Assembly: GCA_000995415.1 (NCBI GenBank)
Contig: LCEX01000005.1
Span: 1-51,234 of the forward strand
DNA from: Candidatus Gottesmanbacteria bacterium GW2011_GWC1_43_10
Lineage (GTDB): Bacteria > Patescibacteriota > Microgenomatia > UBA10105
DNA length: 51,234 bases
Direction: 5' to 3'
The translations under genes were made by a program, and so were the position numbers. Of the stretch, positions 15,562 to 23,583 are shown piece by piece; position 1 is the first letter of the stretch; each line of letters starts with the position of its first letter. The notes beneath the pieces were generated by a model that saw only the letters and a list, made by a program, of their open reading frames with translations, made no database searches and was not told the DNA's origin.

Positions 15562-16719
15562 GTGCAACCTGAACTTTTGACGCTTTCACTACTTCATATC
15601 TTAAACGACGGGTTTCGGACTACTGCGACGACGATATTGCCTTTTGTAGCCAAGGATTTGTCGTTGAGTTTGACCCAAGTTGGGATTTTGGGCTCGTCCC
15701 AGACATTTATCGGGACGATGTTTGCTATCCCCTCGGCTTATTTTGCCGCCAAATTTGGGGGATTCAAATTGCTTTTCATGTCCTTAATTCTTTATTCGCT
15801 CGGGTTTTTGGGCATCGCTCTTTCCCCACATTTTTTTCTACTTTTGATGGCTTTTTATGCCGGAGCTATCGGTTTTGCTTTTTTTCATCCGGTGAGTTTT
15901 GCTCTTGTTACGAGAATTTCAGACAAAGGGACCAAAGGCAAAAACATGGGAAATTTTATGTCGCTTGGAGATATTGGGCGGATGATCGTCCCGACTCTGG
16001 CACTTTTATTTATCCCGTCATTTGGGTGGAGGATAGTGATGGTCGTTCTTTCTCTAGCGGGATTTATGATTTATTTGATCAGTCAATTTGGTAGGCCCAA
16101 AGAAGTATATGTAAACAGTCGCCAAGTGAGTGATATAGGGCTGGGAAAACGCGCTTGGTTAAAAAGCTCTTTGGTACTTCTTGCAGACATAAAATTTAGA
16201 AAAGTGTTGCTAGCGGCTATGGGAGATACGCTCGCTAGCAGCAATATTTATCTATTTTTACCATTTCTTCTCCTGTTGCGAGGCATCAAACCCGCCCAGC
16301 TGGTGATTTTTACCAGCGCCTTTTTTCTGGGAAGTTTATTAGGAAAATTTTTGTTGGGGAGAGTAGCAGATATTATTGGTAACCGCAAAGTATTTATCCT
16401 TTCAGAATTTGCCATGGCAGCCATATTACTCATACTCGTAGCTTCCGATTCATTTGTGTTATTGGTGTTCATTTCATTGGTCCTGGGAATATTTACCAAA
16501 GGTACTAGTCCGGTCTTACAGACACTGATTTCAGATGTGATTCACGAAACGCACTATGAAAAGGCATTTGAAGCCAGCGAAATGTTTATTCAAATCGCCG
16601 GCGCAGCCACTATCTTTGTTTCAGGAATTTTGGCTGACCATTTTGGGATCACTGTGGTTTTTTATATGTCGGCAGCTCTTGCCATACTTGCAACATTTCC
16701 GGTGATGAGGTTTAAATAG
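15562..16719 (+). CDS. MFS transporter
   Basis: 385 aa, about 12 hydrophobic segments in two halves, including LTQVGILGSSQTFIGTMFAIPSAYFA early and a loop GRVADIIGNRKVFI in the second half, which resembles the MFS motif A (GxxxDxxGxR). Inner-membrane permease or exporter; substrate unknown. Starts at GTG; a TATACT -10 box ends six bases before it, so the transcript is probably leaderless. Confidence 0.85.
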   Translation: MQPELLTLSLLHILNDGFRTTATTILPFVAKDLSLSLTQVGILGSSQTFIGTMFAIPSAYFAAKFGGFKLLFMSLILYSLGFLGIALSPHFFLLLMAFYAGAIGFAFFHPVSFALVTRISDKGTKGKNMGNFMSLGDIGRMIVPTLALLFIPSFGWRIVMVVLSLAGFMIYLISQFGRPKEVYVNSRQVSDIGLGKRAWLKSSLVLLADIKFRKVLLAAMGDTLASSNIYLFLPFLLLLRGIKPAQLVIFTSAFFLGSLLGKFLLGRVADIIGNRKVFILSEFAMAAILLILVASDSFVLLVFISLVLGIFTKGTSPVLQTLISDVIHETHYEKAFEASEMFIQIAGAATIFVSGILADHFGITVVFYMSAALAILATFPVMRFK

Positions 16720-16784
16720 GAATTTTCTATCTACGGCAAAAGTATCAATCAACATGAGTCACGCAATGTTTTGTTGCTTAGATT

Positions 16785-16876
16785 GTCATTGCGATCCGCC
16801 TCCGCCAGTTGGCGGATGGCGGAGAAGCAATCTCAAGAATATTAGATTGCCGCGTCGCTACGCTCCTCGCAATGAC
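16785..16876. repeat. GTCAT/ATGAC palindromic element, copy 3
   Basis: Starts GTCATTGCGATCC and ends CTCGCAATGAC; the core CAATCTCAAGAATATTAG is shared with copy 8 (46970-47116). Similarity to copy 8 extends outward on both sides (AACATGAGT, AAGTCCTG), giving a full unit of about 16749-16894. Nested stem CCGCCAGTTGGCGG. Confidence 0.88.
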
Positions 16877-16895
16877 GCACCGCATAAGTCCTGAA

Positions 16896-17090
16896 TCAAT
16901 TCGTTTTAAAATAGATTTCTAGACTTTTGGGGATGGGGCGGCAAGCGCAAAACTTCTTGTGATCCGTGTGCCACGCAATACGTTCGGCAAGGGTGGGATT
17001 TTTGGGCATCTTGTGGGTTAAATGCCAGTCTACTGCATCCTTTTTAGTCTGGTTTTTCGCAAACAAGTTGTGTTGCTTTAAGCTATCCAT
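16896..17090 (-). CDS. small hypothetical protein, His/Cys-containing
   Basis: 64 aa from ATG. The C-terminal half (LAERIAWHTDHKKFCAC then RPIPKSLEIYF) has a composition and pattern that look like real protein rather than chance. No membrane segment. It lies between two palindromic elements in a gene-poor zone. Function unknown. Confidence 0.5.
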   Translation of the reverse strand: MDSLKQHNLFAKNQTKKDAVDWHLTHKMPKNPTLAERIAWHTDHKKFCACRPIPKSLEIYFKTN

Positions 17091-17122
17091 AACAGTAATT
17101 CCTAGTCGCTTGCGGCGTACTT

Positions 17123-17176
17123 GTCATTCCCGCGAAAGCGGGAATCTATAAGATCCCCGATCAGGTCGGGGATGAC
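17123..17176. repeat. GTCAT/ATGAC palindromic element, copy 4
   Basis: Two clean hairpins: GTCATTCCCGC, GAAA, GCGGGAATC; then GATCCCCGA, short loop, TCGGGGATGAC. The shortest and most regular copy in the window. Confidence 0.9.
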
Positions 17177-17381
17177 AGGGATACCTTGTGCCTTGAGCGA
17201 GGAGTTTCATTTTACCCAACCATCGCAACTAAAAATTTAGGAGACCTATAAAAGGGTCTATTTTATGTGTTTATCCATAATATAGCCTCATATTATCTTC
17301 GTCTTTCCTACATATATAAACCTATAGACTTGACATTCTCTCTCTCTTAGTAAACTTCCCCTCATGTAAATCATTAAAACC
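17177..17381. other. intergenic stretch without a gene
   Basis: AT-rich, with no credible open frame. A TTGACA at 17330 with a weak TAAACT 15 nt downstream, or the TATAAA just before it, could start a short transcript ending at the hairpin at 17382-17406. Both promoter readings are weak. Confidence 0.3.
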
Positions 17382-17406
17382 AGCGCTCTATTGCCGCGCT
17401 TTTTTT
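17382..17406 (+). terminator. intrinsic terminator
   Basis: AGCGC, nine-base loop, GCGCT, then a run of seven T. No annotated gene lies directly upstream on this strand, so it may end a short RNA or insulate the downstream leader. Confidence 0.65.
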
Positions 17407-17460
17407 GGTGGTTTACAAAGACATTTTCCTTGCACCTTAACAGTTTGCGGAAAGAATATT

Positions 17461-17576
17461 TAGCCTCCTTTTCTACTGAGTGGGTAGCTTCTAGGGTATC
17501 TTAATGTGCCTTGAAAGCTATCCATTCGGAAAGCCACACACATGTGTGAAACGTTACTTTACCTGATAGGAGGCTA
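17461..17576 (+). promoter_or_regulatory. candidate structured 5' leader sequestering the ribosome binding site
   Basis: TAGCCTCC at the 5' end is perfectly complementary to GGAGGCTA, which contains the Shine-Dalgarno of the next gene. Inside this closing stem lie GGGTAGCTT/AAGCTATCC (nine pairs with one G-U) and the palindrome CACACATGTGTG. The nesting suggests a folded leader that can hide the ribosome binding site. It matches no riboswitch class I recognise. Confidence 0.55.
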
Positions 17577-17578
17577 CA

Positions 17579-18100
17579 ATGCGTTACAGTCGTGATAAGG
17601 ATTGGGGTGAGATTGGTCTCGGTTGCTTAGGTCTTCTGACCTTGATAGCGATCGCGACAGTGATCTCGGCGTTCATCATGACGTTGGTCTGGGGTTGGAT
17701 CGTGCCGCAAATATTTGCTTCTGCGGTCGAGCAAGGCGTCTTGCCTGCGTCCCTGACCATCGTTCAGGCCTTAAAGCTGAGCATCCTGTTCAGCATCCTA
17801 GGCCTAACTGGGGCTACGGCAAGCAGCAAGAGTAAGAAAAGTTCGGACGTTGGCTTTGTCGGGAACATCGTCATTTCCGTCGTTGCAGCCATAGTCCTGC
17901 TGCCTTTTTGGGCGATCCTGGTGATGATTTCAGGTTTCTTCATCTCCCTCGTATGGGGATGGGTGATTCCTGACGTCTTCAATGGAGCGGTCGCTCACAA
18001 CCTGCTGCCTGGTACTCTGCCGTTCTGGCATGCGGTTGGGTTGAGTATCCTGTTCAGCGTTCTTGGCCTCAGCAGCCATCGCGCCAGCAGCTCCGACTGA
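17579..18100 (+). CDS. membrane protein with internal duplication
   Basis: 173 aa. Two homologous halves: LVWGWIVPQIFASAVEQG then ALKLSILFSILGL in the first, LVWGWVIPDVFNGAVAHN then AVGLSILFSVLGL in the second. Each has two hydrophobic segments, so about four membrane spans in total. A strong GGAGG lies 5 nt before the ATG and is buried in a predicted leader stem. Codons are more G/C-rich than the surrounding DNA, a hint of transfer. Followed by a hairpin-rich stretch. No family recognised. Confidence 0.7.
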   Translation: MRYSRDKDWGEIGLGCLGLLTLIAIATVISAFIMTLVWGWIVPQIFASAVEQGVLPASLTIVQALKLSILFSILGLTGATASSKSKKSSDVGFVGNIVISVVAAIVLLPFWAILVMISGFFISLVWGWVIPDVFNGAVAHNLLPGTLPFWHAVGLSILFSVLGLSSHRASSSD

Positions 18101-18109
18101 CAAATTTAT

Positions 18110-18251
18110 ATATAAACTCGCAAGAGGCGACGAAAGTCGACGGTGACCCCGTTATCGGTCAACAAAACCACGACAAGTGGTAAATACTGCCTAAAGCAGT
18201 ACAGCTTTCCGCAAAAGAAAAGAAGTGCAAGAGCCCTCTTGAAATCGAGAA
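18110..18251 (+). ncRNA. candidate hairpin-rich RNA
   Basis: Successive hairpins follow the membrane gene: CGAC-GAAA-GTCG (a GNRA tetraloop), TGACC/GGTCA, ACCAC/GTGGT, TACTGC-CTAAA-GCAGTA and AAGA/TCTT, then a terminator. Open frames here are poor. It may be a 3' UTR or a separate small RNA. No promoter was identified, so transcription is inferred. Confidence 0.45.
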
Positions 18252-18320
18252 CCTCTCTCAACTGCCGCGTCAAGCGTATACGCCAGTTGAGTTGGTTTGA
18301 GAAAGTAGAGAGGGTTTTTT
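18252..18320 (+). terminator. large bipartite terminator hairpin
   Basis: CCTCTCT pairs with AGAGAGG at the base and TCAACTG with CAGTTGA above it; the base is followed by GTTTTTTG. Ends the candidate RNA or the transcript of the duplicated membrane gene and separates it from hicBA. Confidence 0.7.
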
Positions 18321-18399
18321 GTTTTGCGGACAAAGGGCGGGTAAGCCTCCAACCTTCGCGTTTTTGTGTTATACTTTGTGTGTATTTGGAGGAATAATT

Positions 18400-18636
18400 A
18401 TGACAAAAAATCTTTCTTATCTTATTGATTTGACTTACGATAAAGCCTACAAAGGGTATGTGGCTGATGTGGTTAATTTATATGGGTGTATGAGTCAGGG
18501 AAAAACGAAAAGAGAGGCTTTAGCAAACGCCAAAAAGGCAATTAAAGCATATATGGAAGCGATTGAGAAATCTGAAACTAACAAATCAATCTTTCAGGAA
18601 GTCATCAGTATTCCGATGTCGTTAGCCTCCGCATAA
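18400..18636 (+). CDS. hicB: HicB-family antitoxin
   Basis: 78 aa from an ATG with GGAGG eight bases upstream. The partial RNase H-like HicB fold is visible: YLIDLTYDKAYKGYVADV then NLYGCMSQGKTKREALANA, with the conserved GCxSxGxTxEEAxxNxxxAI pattern. HicB neutralises HicA and usually represses the operon. There is no clear C-terminal DNA-binding helix-turn-helix, so autoregulation may be weak. The hicB-hicA order is reversed from the commonest arrangement but known. Confidence 0.88.
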   Translation: MTKNLSYLIDLTYDKAYKGYVADVVNLYGCMSQGKTKREALANAKKAIKAYMEAIEKSETNKSIFQEVISIPMSLASA

Positions 18637-18648
18637 CCACTTTCATAT

Positions 18649-18870
18649 ATGCCGAAACTCGCAAACATTTCTGGTAGTAAAGCAGTCAAGGCGTTTATCA
18701 AATCAGGATATACACATGTTCATACATCCGGTGACCATGCTATTCTTCAAAGAACCGGATATCCCACGCTTTCAATTCCACTTCATAAAGAAGTGGCGAG
18801 ATTTCTCCTCAAATCTCAAATTAGGAGAGCAAAACTAACTGAGGAACAATTTGTGAAGTTGCTTAAGTAA
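18649..18870 (+). CDS. hicA: HicA-family mRNA interferase toxin
   Basis: 73 aa, dsRBD-like HicA fold: FIKSGYTHVHTSGDHAILQ with the catalytic His, then LSIPLHKEVARFLLKSQIRR and LTEEQFVKLL. Cleaves mRNA when unbound. Twelve bases separate it from hicB. Complete with the His intact, so the pair is probably functional. Confidence 0.9.
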   Translation: MPKLANISGSKAVKAFIKSGYTHVHTSGDHAILQRTGYPTLSIPLHKEVARFLLKSQIRRAKLTEEQFVKLLK

Positions 18871-18972
18871 TAAATTCGGATTCCCTCCAACCCCCGCAAT
18901 CATAACCAATTAAAGCGCAGAAAGGGACCATTTTTATTTAGAAACCTATCTAGGCTGTGTTACAATTTCCCC

Positions 18973-19464
18973 ATGAAAGATTCTAAAGATAAACAATTCA
19001 TGCGAGAGGCCATCAAAGAAGCAGAAAAAGCTATCAAAACTGGTGATTGGTCAATGGGTTGTGTCATAGTTCTCAATAACAAAATAATTGGGCGTGGTCA
19101 TAACTCCGGTTACTCAACCAAAAATCGCCTGGCTCATGCAGAACTACTGGCGCTTGAACAGGCTAAAGATGTGCTTGAAAAAAACCGACATCAGGCAGTG
19201 CTGTATACAACTTATGATCCTTGTCCCATGTGTGTTGGAGCCATACTGGTAATGAAAATAAAACGGGTGGTGACTGGAATTAATCCGGACCACAGTGGTG
19301 GACTTGATCTGCTTTCACATTTACCAAAGTTTTACCAACAGCCAAAATTTCGGATTGAAGTAATAAGAGGTGTGTTGGTCAAAGAATGCCAAGAAGTTTA
19401 TCTAAAAGGCGCGCCAACAAAAAAACATATCCAACAATACGATTTAAAACTTACCCAGTTGTAA
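18973..19464 (+). CDS. cytidine/deoxycytidylate deaminase-family protein
   Basis: 163 aa. The zinc site is complete: AHAELLALEQA (His and catalytic Glu) and YDPCPMCVGAI (two Cys). It resembles TadA/guanine deaminase-like members but lacks the typical TadA C-terminal motifs, so a nucleobase or nucleotide substrate is equally possible. TACAAT ends six bases before the ATG, indicating a leaderless transcript. Confidence 0.85.
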   Translation: MKDSKDKQFMREAIKEAEKAIKTGDWSMGCVIVLNNKIIGRGHNSGYSTKNRLAHAELLALEQAKDVLEKNRHQAVLYTTYDPCPMCVGAILVMKIKRVVTGINPDHSGGLDLLSHLPKFYQQPKFRIEVIRGVLVKECQEVYLKGAPTKKHIQQYDLKLTQL

Positions 19465-19547
19465 AAAGATACATGGGTATTGACAGGTGCGCTTGGGTTA
19501 TGTACGTTTAAAGTAGAGGGAAATTGGAGGACAGGCCTACTAATTTA

Positions 19548-19964
19548 ATGGCTAAAAATCAGACCAAAAGTTATTCCAAAACCAACCTAAAATGGGTGGG
19601 AGTATTACTACTCATAATAGTTGCCACATTTTTATGGTCGAAATTGACACCTGGGCAAAAACCCATCTCGCTACCTACTAAAGAAACCAACCTGCCAATA
19701 TCCACGAGTGATACAAGTGAAACCAATCAAAAAGCCATTGCCGCAGTCTTAAATTTACAAGAAGTCAAAGAATTCAAACAAGCTGTTTCCGATAATGGCA
19801 AATCCACGTTTCAGATTGGCATGGAAGGGTTTGGCGACGAAGAGGTAGTCGTGGTATTTGAATTTTTTCCAGATCATCGGACGACTTTCAACCGTTACCG
19901 CGTCAAAAATGGGCAAATTTCCCGTTACGATGTGCTTGAGGATAAATGGGTAAATGTTAAGTAA
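19548..19964 (+). CDS. membrane-anchored hypothetical protein
   Basis: 138 aa from ATG; an upstream TTG sits inside the GGAGG region and is unlikely. One N-terminal membrane segment (WVGVLLLIIVATFLW), a Ser/Thr-rich linker, then a small alpha/beta domain ending YDVLEDKWVNVK. The domain would face outside. Upstream of two membrane-protein genes on the same strand. Function unknown. Confidence 0.65.
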   Translation: MAKNQTKSYSKTNLKWVGVLLLIIVATFLWSKLTPGQKPISLPTKETNLPISTSDTSETNQKAIAAVLNLQEVKEFKQAVSDNGKSTFQIGMEGFGDEEVVVVFEFFPDHRTTFNRYRVKNGQISRYDVLEDKWVNVK

Positions 19965-20002
19965 ACTTAGATTGAAGAGGGTGTTTGCGGTAGAACAAAT
20001 TT

Positions 20003-20470
20003 ATGCAAACTGCGTTTTTTTGGATCACTTGGGGGGTACTTTCCTGGTGGCTACTCAGCCATTTTTATTTCACCTTTAGCAAAAAGAAATTACTGCAACT
20101 TAGGTATCTGACATTGGGATTTGACGTCAGCGTTTTGGCTCTCGGGTTTTTTCCCTGGTTACCAGCAGTTCGCGGAAGTATCACTGGTTGGCAATTGGTA
20201 GCAAGAGGCGAAGCTTTCTCCGTTTGGTTTTTTGTACTACTCGTGTGTTGTGTCGGGTTATTACTGACAAATAATCGGGTACTTTCCAAACTAGCTGTGG
20301 GATTGGGAATGGGCTTAAGTGTGTGGATGTTTGTGATGATGGTAAGACTTGTGCCCGGTTCTTTTGTCTTGGCACTCAAAGATATAGCGCCGATTGTGGC
20401 GGCTTTACTTTTGCTTTCAGGAAACGTTACCGGACTATTGCTTTGGCAACAATTGGATTTAAAAAAATGA
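20003..20470 (+). CDS. polytopic membrane protein, hypothetical
   Basis: 155 aa with about five hydrophobic spans and short loops. It ends 8 nt before the PrsW-like gene, so the two are probably co-transcribed, and it could be a partner of that protease. No family recognised. Confidence 0.65.
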   Translation: MQTAFFWITWGVLSWWLLSHFYFTFSKKKLLQLRYLTLGFDVSVLALGFFPWLPAVRGSITGWQLVARGEAFSVWFFVLLVCCVGLLLTNNRVLSKLAVGLGMGLSVWMFVMMVRLVPGSFVLALKDIAPIVAALLLLSGNVTGLLLWQQLDLKK

Positions 20471-20478
20471 ACTTATGA

Positions 20479-22572
20479 TTGGAATTTTGGTTTACCATGC
20501 TTGGTTACTTTTTCAGTTGCATATTGTCAGCCGCGCCGGTGGCTGAAGAAGTTTTAAAGATCGCTTTTGTTGTGTATCTGCTTTTTTTTACCCGACTGGG
20601 GAAAACGACCAGTATCATTGACGGAATTTTGTTGGCAGCAGCAGCTGGATCTGGATACGGTTTTACAGAAGATGCGGTTCGGGCAGTAGGGCTAGGACTA
20701 ACTGAAATGAATGAATTTTTCCCAGCATATAACTTGGCTAACATACCCGAGTTATTAACTATTTGGTTGCCTAGTGAACGCAGTGTGGGGAATCTGACTA
20801 ATTATATTTATTCTGGCCAGTTTGTGGCAGGACATTTGATGTGGACAGCTTTAGTTGGATTCGGCGTGGGAGTGGCGCGCAAATTTGGCAAGAAAAATTT
20901 ATTCGTCTACTTAGTTCCGGTTGGGTTACTTCTCTGGGTAATAGTTGACCATAGTTTGGTAAACAATTCTGATTCCTGGTTGTCATTTCTCTACCCCTGG
21001 TATGGTCAGGGTATAGGGATTCGCTACGTTCTCACATTAAGTATCATCATTGCCTTGGTTTTGGATGAGATCCTCATCAACCGGCATTTGCCCAAAGATG
21101 AAAAACTATTGTTGCCTCATGAAAAAAAGCGTTCTTTCTTTGGGGAACTTAGGCAAATGTTTACAAATTTAATATTTGGCAGGAAGCATTGGTTTGCCCT
21201 GACTGATTATTTTAGACTGCGCCGGCAACTGGCATTTGCGACAGCGGAAAATGATGAAGCAGTAGATATCAAAAAACTTTTGCAAGTCCGTCGGGATTAC
21301 ACCATCGCGAGTGTCAGATTTGCCCGAGAGCCGGTTTTTATTCCCGCAAATATTGGCGAAGTCTGGAGGGGTCCACTGCCCAAATTTAGCCGTCTCAACA
21401 GTACCCAAAAAATGTTAGCCATATTTGCCTTAGGGTTGCTTTTGACCCAACTTTATAATATGTGGTTATTTTTGTTTTCTGCATATTTACCTAGGCAACT
21501 AACAAGCGCCATTGCCAATAGTCCATTGACTTTGGTTGTGGGTCTCATCGGTTATTTAGTAGTGATTTACCAGATCATTGCCTTTTACCGCAATAAACAA
21601 TGGCAAAGTCAGGATCAGGAAAATAGAGTAGTGAGTTACACCAACACTTTACTTTCGCACATGGCTGTTTTTAACGTTTTGTGGAGCCTGCCGTTATTTT
21701 TTGGCAAACACCCTCTGTTGGTAGACAAATTTTTGTGGGGCCAATTTTTACGTTTCCTGGAGTTTTATAATAAAGAACTTGCGCCCTGGGTAGGCGGGAC
21801 TTTATCAGCTACACTCAGTTTGCTGCCTGGGATTGGCAACGTCAAAAGTGGTTTTGAGTTTTGGACCGGGTATGATTATGTGGCCAGAAAAGACGTCAAA
21901 GGGTGGGATCGGTTTTGGGCCGGAGTTGGTATGGTGCCACTAGCTGGAAATGCCCTTAGGATGATGAAATATCTACCCAAAGCCGCCAAAACAGTCCAAG
22001 GTTTGCGTTACCGGGCGCTACTTCATTCAGGGCTTAAGCCGGCAATAGTTGCCGATAATGTGATGGGCAAAATCAGTTATGTTCAAGCAGTCAAAGCTGA
22101 TTATACTCATGCTTTTGGCGAACTCAAAAAACAATATGCACCAATTGAACAGATGAAGGCTGATCGGATGGCGCGGGAGCGACAAAATGCGCTTGAACAG
22201 TGGGTGAGTGACGGTTGGATGAAACAAGTAGACAGTGGACATTACCAAAAAACCCTCGATTTGCAGCAGGTAGATATTTTTACAGGTAAAGGTTTGAGTA
22301 ATTTTCCGGATTCAGTTCGAAGTGGTGCCGGTCAGGTGACTATCGATCGAGCCAGCAATACAGTTGCTTATGACGGAATTTCCCCAAATTACACTGCGCA
22401 AAAGTCCGAAAATTTGGTCAAGGCCTTGGGAGATTTGCAAAAGCAGTATCCGGGATCAACCATCATGTATAACCAAATGTTTGATGCCGGAGCTCAGGCT
22501 CTCCATGTCCTGCCTCCCGGCGGGAAATCCTTTAATGTCCTTAACTTGCCGCCGAGCGTGGGAAGCAGGTGA
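20479..22572 (+). CDS. PrsW-like intramembrane protease fused to pre-toxin-like module and novel C-terminal domain
   Basis: 697 aa from TTG (an ATG six codons on is an alternative). N-terminal PrsW/M82 motifs: AAPVAEEVLK (E23, E24, K27), GYGFTED (E64), GHLMWT (H119) and VDHSLVN (H158), each in hydrophobic helices, matching the family's metalloprotease/CAAX-like signature. After about three more membrane spans (310-420), residues about 445-500 read LLPGIGNVKSGFEFWTG then GWDRFWAGVGMVPLAGN, closely resembling the PT-TG pre-toxin linker of polymorphic toxins. The last 150 residues form an unknown soluble domain. The domain order suggests an effector released or exported via its own protease. A membrane-protein gene overlaps its stop. 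Confidence 0.75.
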   Translation: MEFWFTMLGYFFSCILSAAPVAEEVLKIAFVVYLLFFTRLGKTTSIIDGILLAAAAGSGYGFTEDAVRAVGLGLTEMNEFFPAYNLANIPELLTIWLPSERSVGNLTNYIYSGQFVAGHLMWTALVGFGVGVARKFGKKNLFVYLVPVGLLLWVIVDHSLVNNSDSWLSFLYPWYGQGIGIRYVLTLSIIIALVLDEILINRHLPKDEKLLLPHEKKRSFFGELRQMFTNLIFGRKHWFALTDYFRLRRQLAFATAENDEAVDIKKLLQVRRDYTIASVRFAREPVFIPANIGEVWRGPLPKFSRLNSTQKMLAIFALGLLLTQLYNMWLFLFSAYLPRQLTSAIANSPLTLVVGLIGYLVVIYQIIAFYRNKQWQSQDQENRVVSYTNTLLSHMAVFNVLWSLPLFFGKHPLLVDKFLWGQFLRFLEFYNKELAPWVGGTLSATLSLLPGIGNVKSGFEFWTGYDYVARKDVKGWDRFWAGVGMVPLAGNALRMMKYLPKAAKTVQGLRYRALLHSGLKPAIVADNVMGKISYVQAVKADYTHAFGELKKQYAPIEQMKADRMARERQNALEQWVSDGWMKQVDSGHYQKTLDLQQVDIFTGKGLSNFPDSVRSGAGQVTIDRASNTVAYDGISPNYTAQKSENLVKALGDLQKQYPGSTIMYNQMFDAGAQALHVLPPGGKSFNVLNLPPSVGSR

Positions 22573-22961
22573 AAAAGATATCTATGAATCATAAACAGGC
22601 AATATTGTATGGAGTTGGGATTTGGGTATTTGTATTTGTGGTGGCGATGTTTGCTTTTCCGTTGCGGTCTAACGAGCGGCCGCTTTTTGAAAGCATCATG
22701 CCCGTAGCTTTGGTTTTGGCAACTACGGTGATGACGGTAAAATATTTTAAAATTGTTAAACAGCGTTTTGTTTATATTGGGTTATGTCTGGGCTTGATTT
22801 GGTTGGCTGTAAATCTGGGAATCGATGCTTTGATGTTTTCGTGGGGGCCGATGCAGATGAGCTTAATAGATTATCTGAAAGATATCGGTGTGACATATCT
22901 TTTGATTCCGGTGATTCCAGTAGGGTGCGGATATATCCTCAAACAACGAGCAGAAAACTAA
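22569..22961 (+). CDS. four-span membrane protein, candidate immunity protein
   Basis: 130 aa from a GTG that overlaps the preceding stop (GTGA); ATG five codons later is possible. Four hydrophobic segments with short loops. Position directly after a putative toxin C-terminus, with translational coupling, is where polymorphic-toxin immunity genes lie. That role is inference from position alone; no immunity family is recognised. Confidence 0.65.
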   Translation: MKKISMNHKQAILYGVGIWVFVFVVAMFAFPLRSNERPLFESIMPVALVLATTVMTVKYFKIVKQRFVYIGLCLGLIWLAVNLGIDALMFSWGPMQMSLIDYLKDIGVTYLLIPVIPVGCGYILKQRAEN

Positions 22962-23004
22962 AATCCAAAAGAGCATTGTTGATTCTTGCGGTATAAACAA
23001 TGAG

Positions 23005-23517
23005 TTACAGTTTAAAGTTCTTCGGTTTGATAAAGTACTTATATACAAAATGTTTGCTGGTGAGTTTTTTTCGTAGAGCGTCTACAATATATTCCCAACT
23101 TGCCCGTTGTAAGAGATAGGAGATAAGATATAGTTTCACCTCCCGTGGAAGTTTAACAAAACCGATATTTTGAAATCTTAGATTGCTTGCCATCTGTATA
23201 ACTTTGGGATTAGAGCTTCCAAGATAGACGTTTATGTTTTTGAAATACGTTGTTACGTGGGTCAGTAGTCGTTTGCCTACTCCTATCCCTTGATAAGAAC
23301 TCATAACGATAAACGGCCCAATCTTTACCCAACCAACCAGAGAAACTGTAGCGCATACTCCGATGAGCACTCCTTTATAACAGGCGATGAAGACATCACC
23401 AAGGTCTTGCCATATCTGTGGCTTGATATATCCGATGTATAGAGATTGTTTAGTCTCTCCGGCAAGCATATGACTTTCCTTTGTAGTGAGTGGTCTTCGG
23501 GTGATTGTGATGAACAT
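23005..23517 (-). CDS. GNAT-family N-acetyltransferase
   Basis: About 170 aa from the ATG at MFITITRRPL. The acetyl-CoA loop is visible as YQGIGVGKRLLTHV (R/QxxGxG/A motif), followed by VYLGSSNPKVIQMA and FQNIGFVKL, the GNAT C-terminal pattern. Substrate unknown. Divergent from the HAD gene, with a TATAAT box in the 66-nt spacer. Confidence 0.8.
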   Translation of the reverse strand: MFITITRRPLTTKESHMLAGETKQSLYIGYIKPQIWQDLGDVFIACYKGVLIGVCATVSLVGWVKIGPFIVMSSYQGIGVGKRLLTHVTTYFKNINVYLGSSNPKVIQMASNLRFQNIGFVKLPREVKLYLISYLLQRASWEYIVDALRKKLTSKHFVYKYFIKPKNFKL

Positions 23518-23583
23518 ATGAGTGGAATTATACAAGGTTTTTCTTTTTGAGATATAATCCGGATATTGAATGGATGTTACTTT

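Noticed and set aside
18106-18397. Open frames on both strands across the hairpin-rich stretch
   Set aside because: Their residues lack protein-like pattern, and the region is better explained by consecutive hairpins and a terminator.
16720-18400. CRISPR array or tRNA cluster in the gene-poor zone
   Set aside because: The hairpins differ in sequence and spacing, there are no regular spacers, and no cloverleaf or TTCGA-type T-loop was found.
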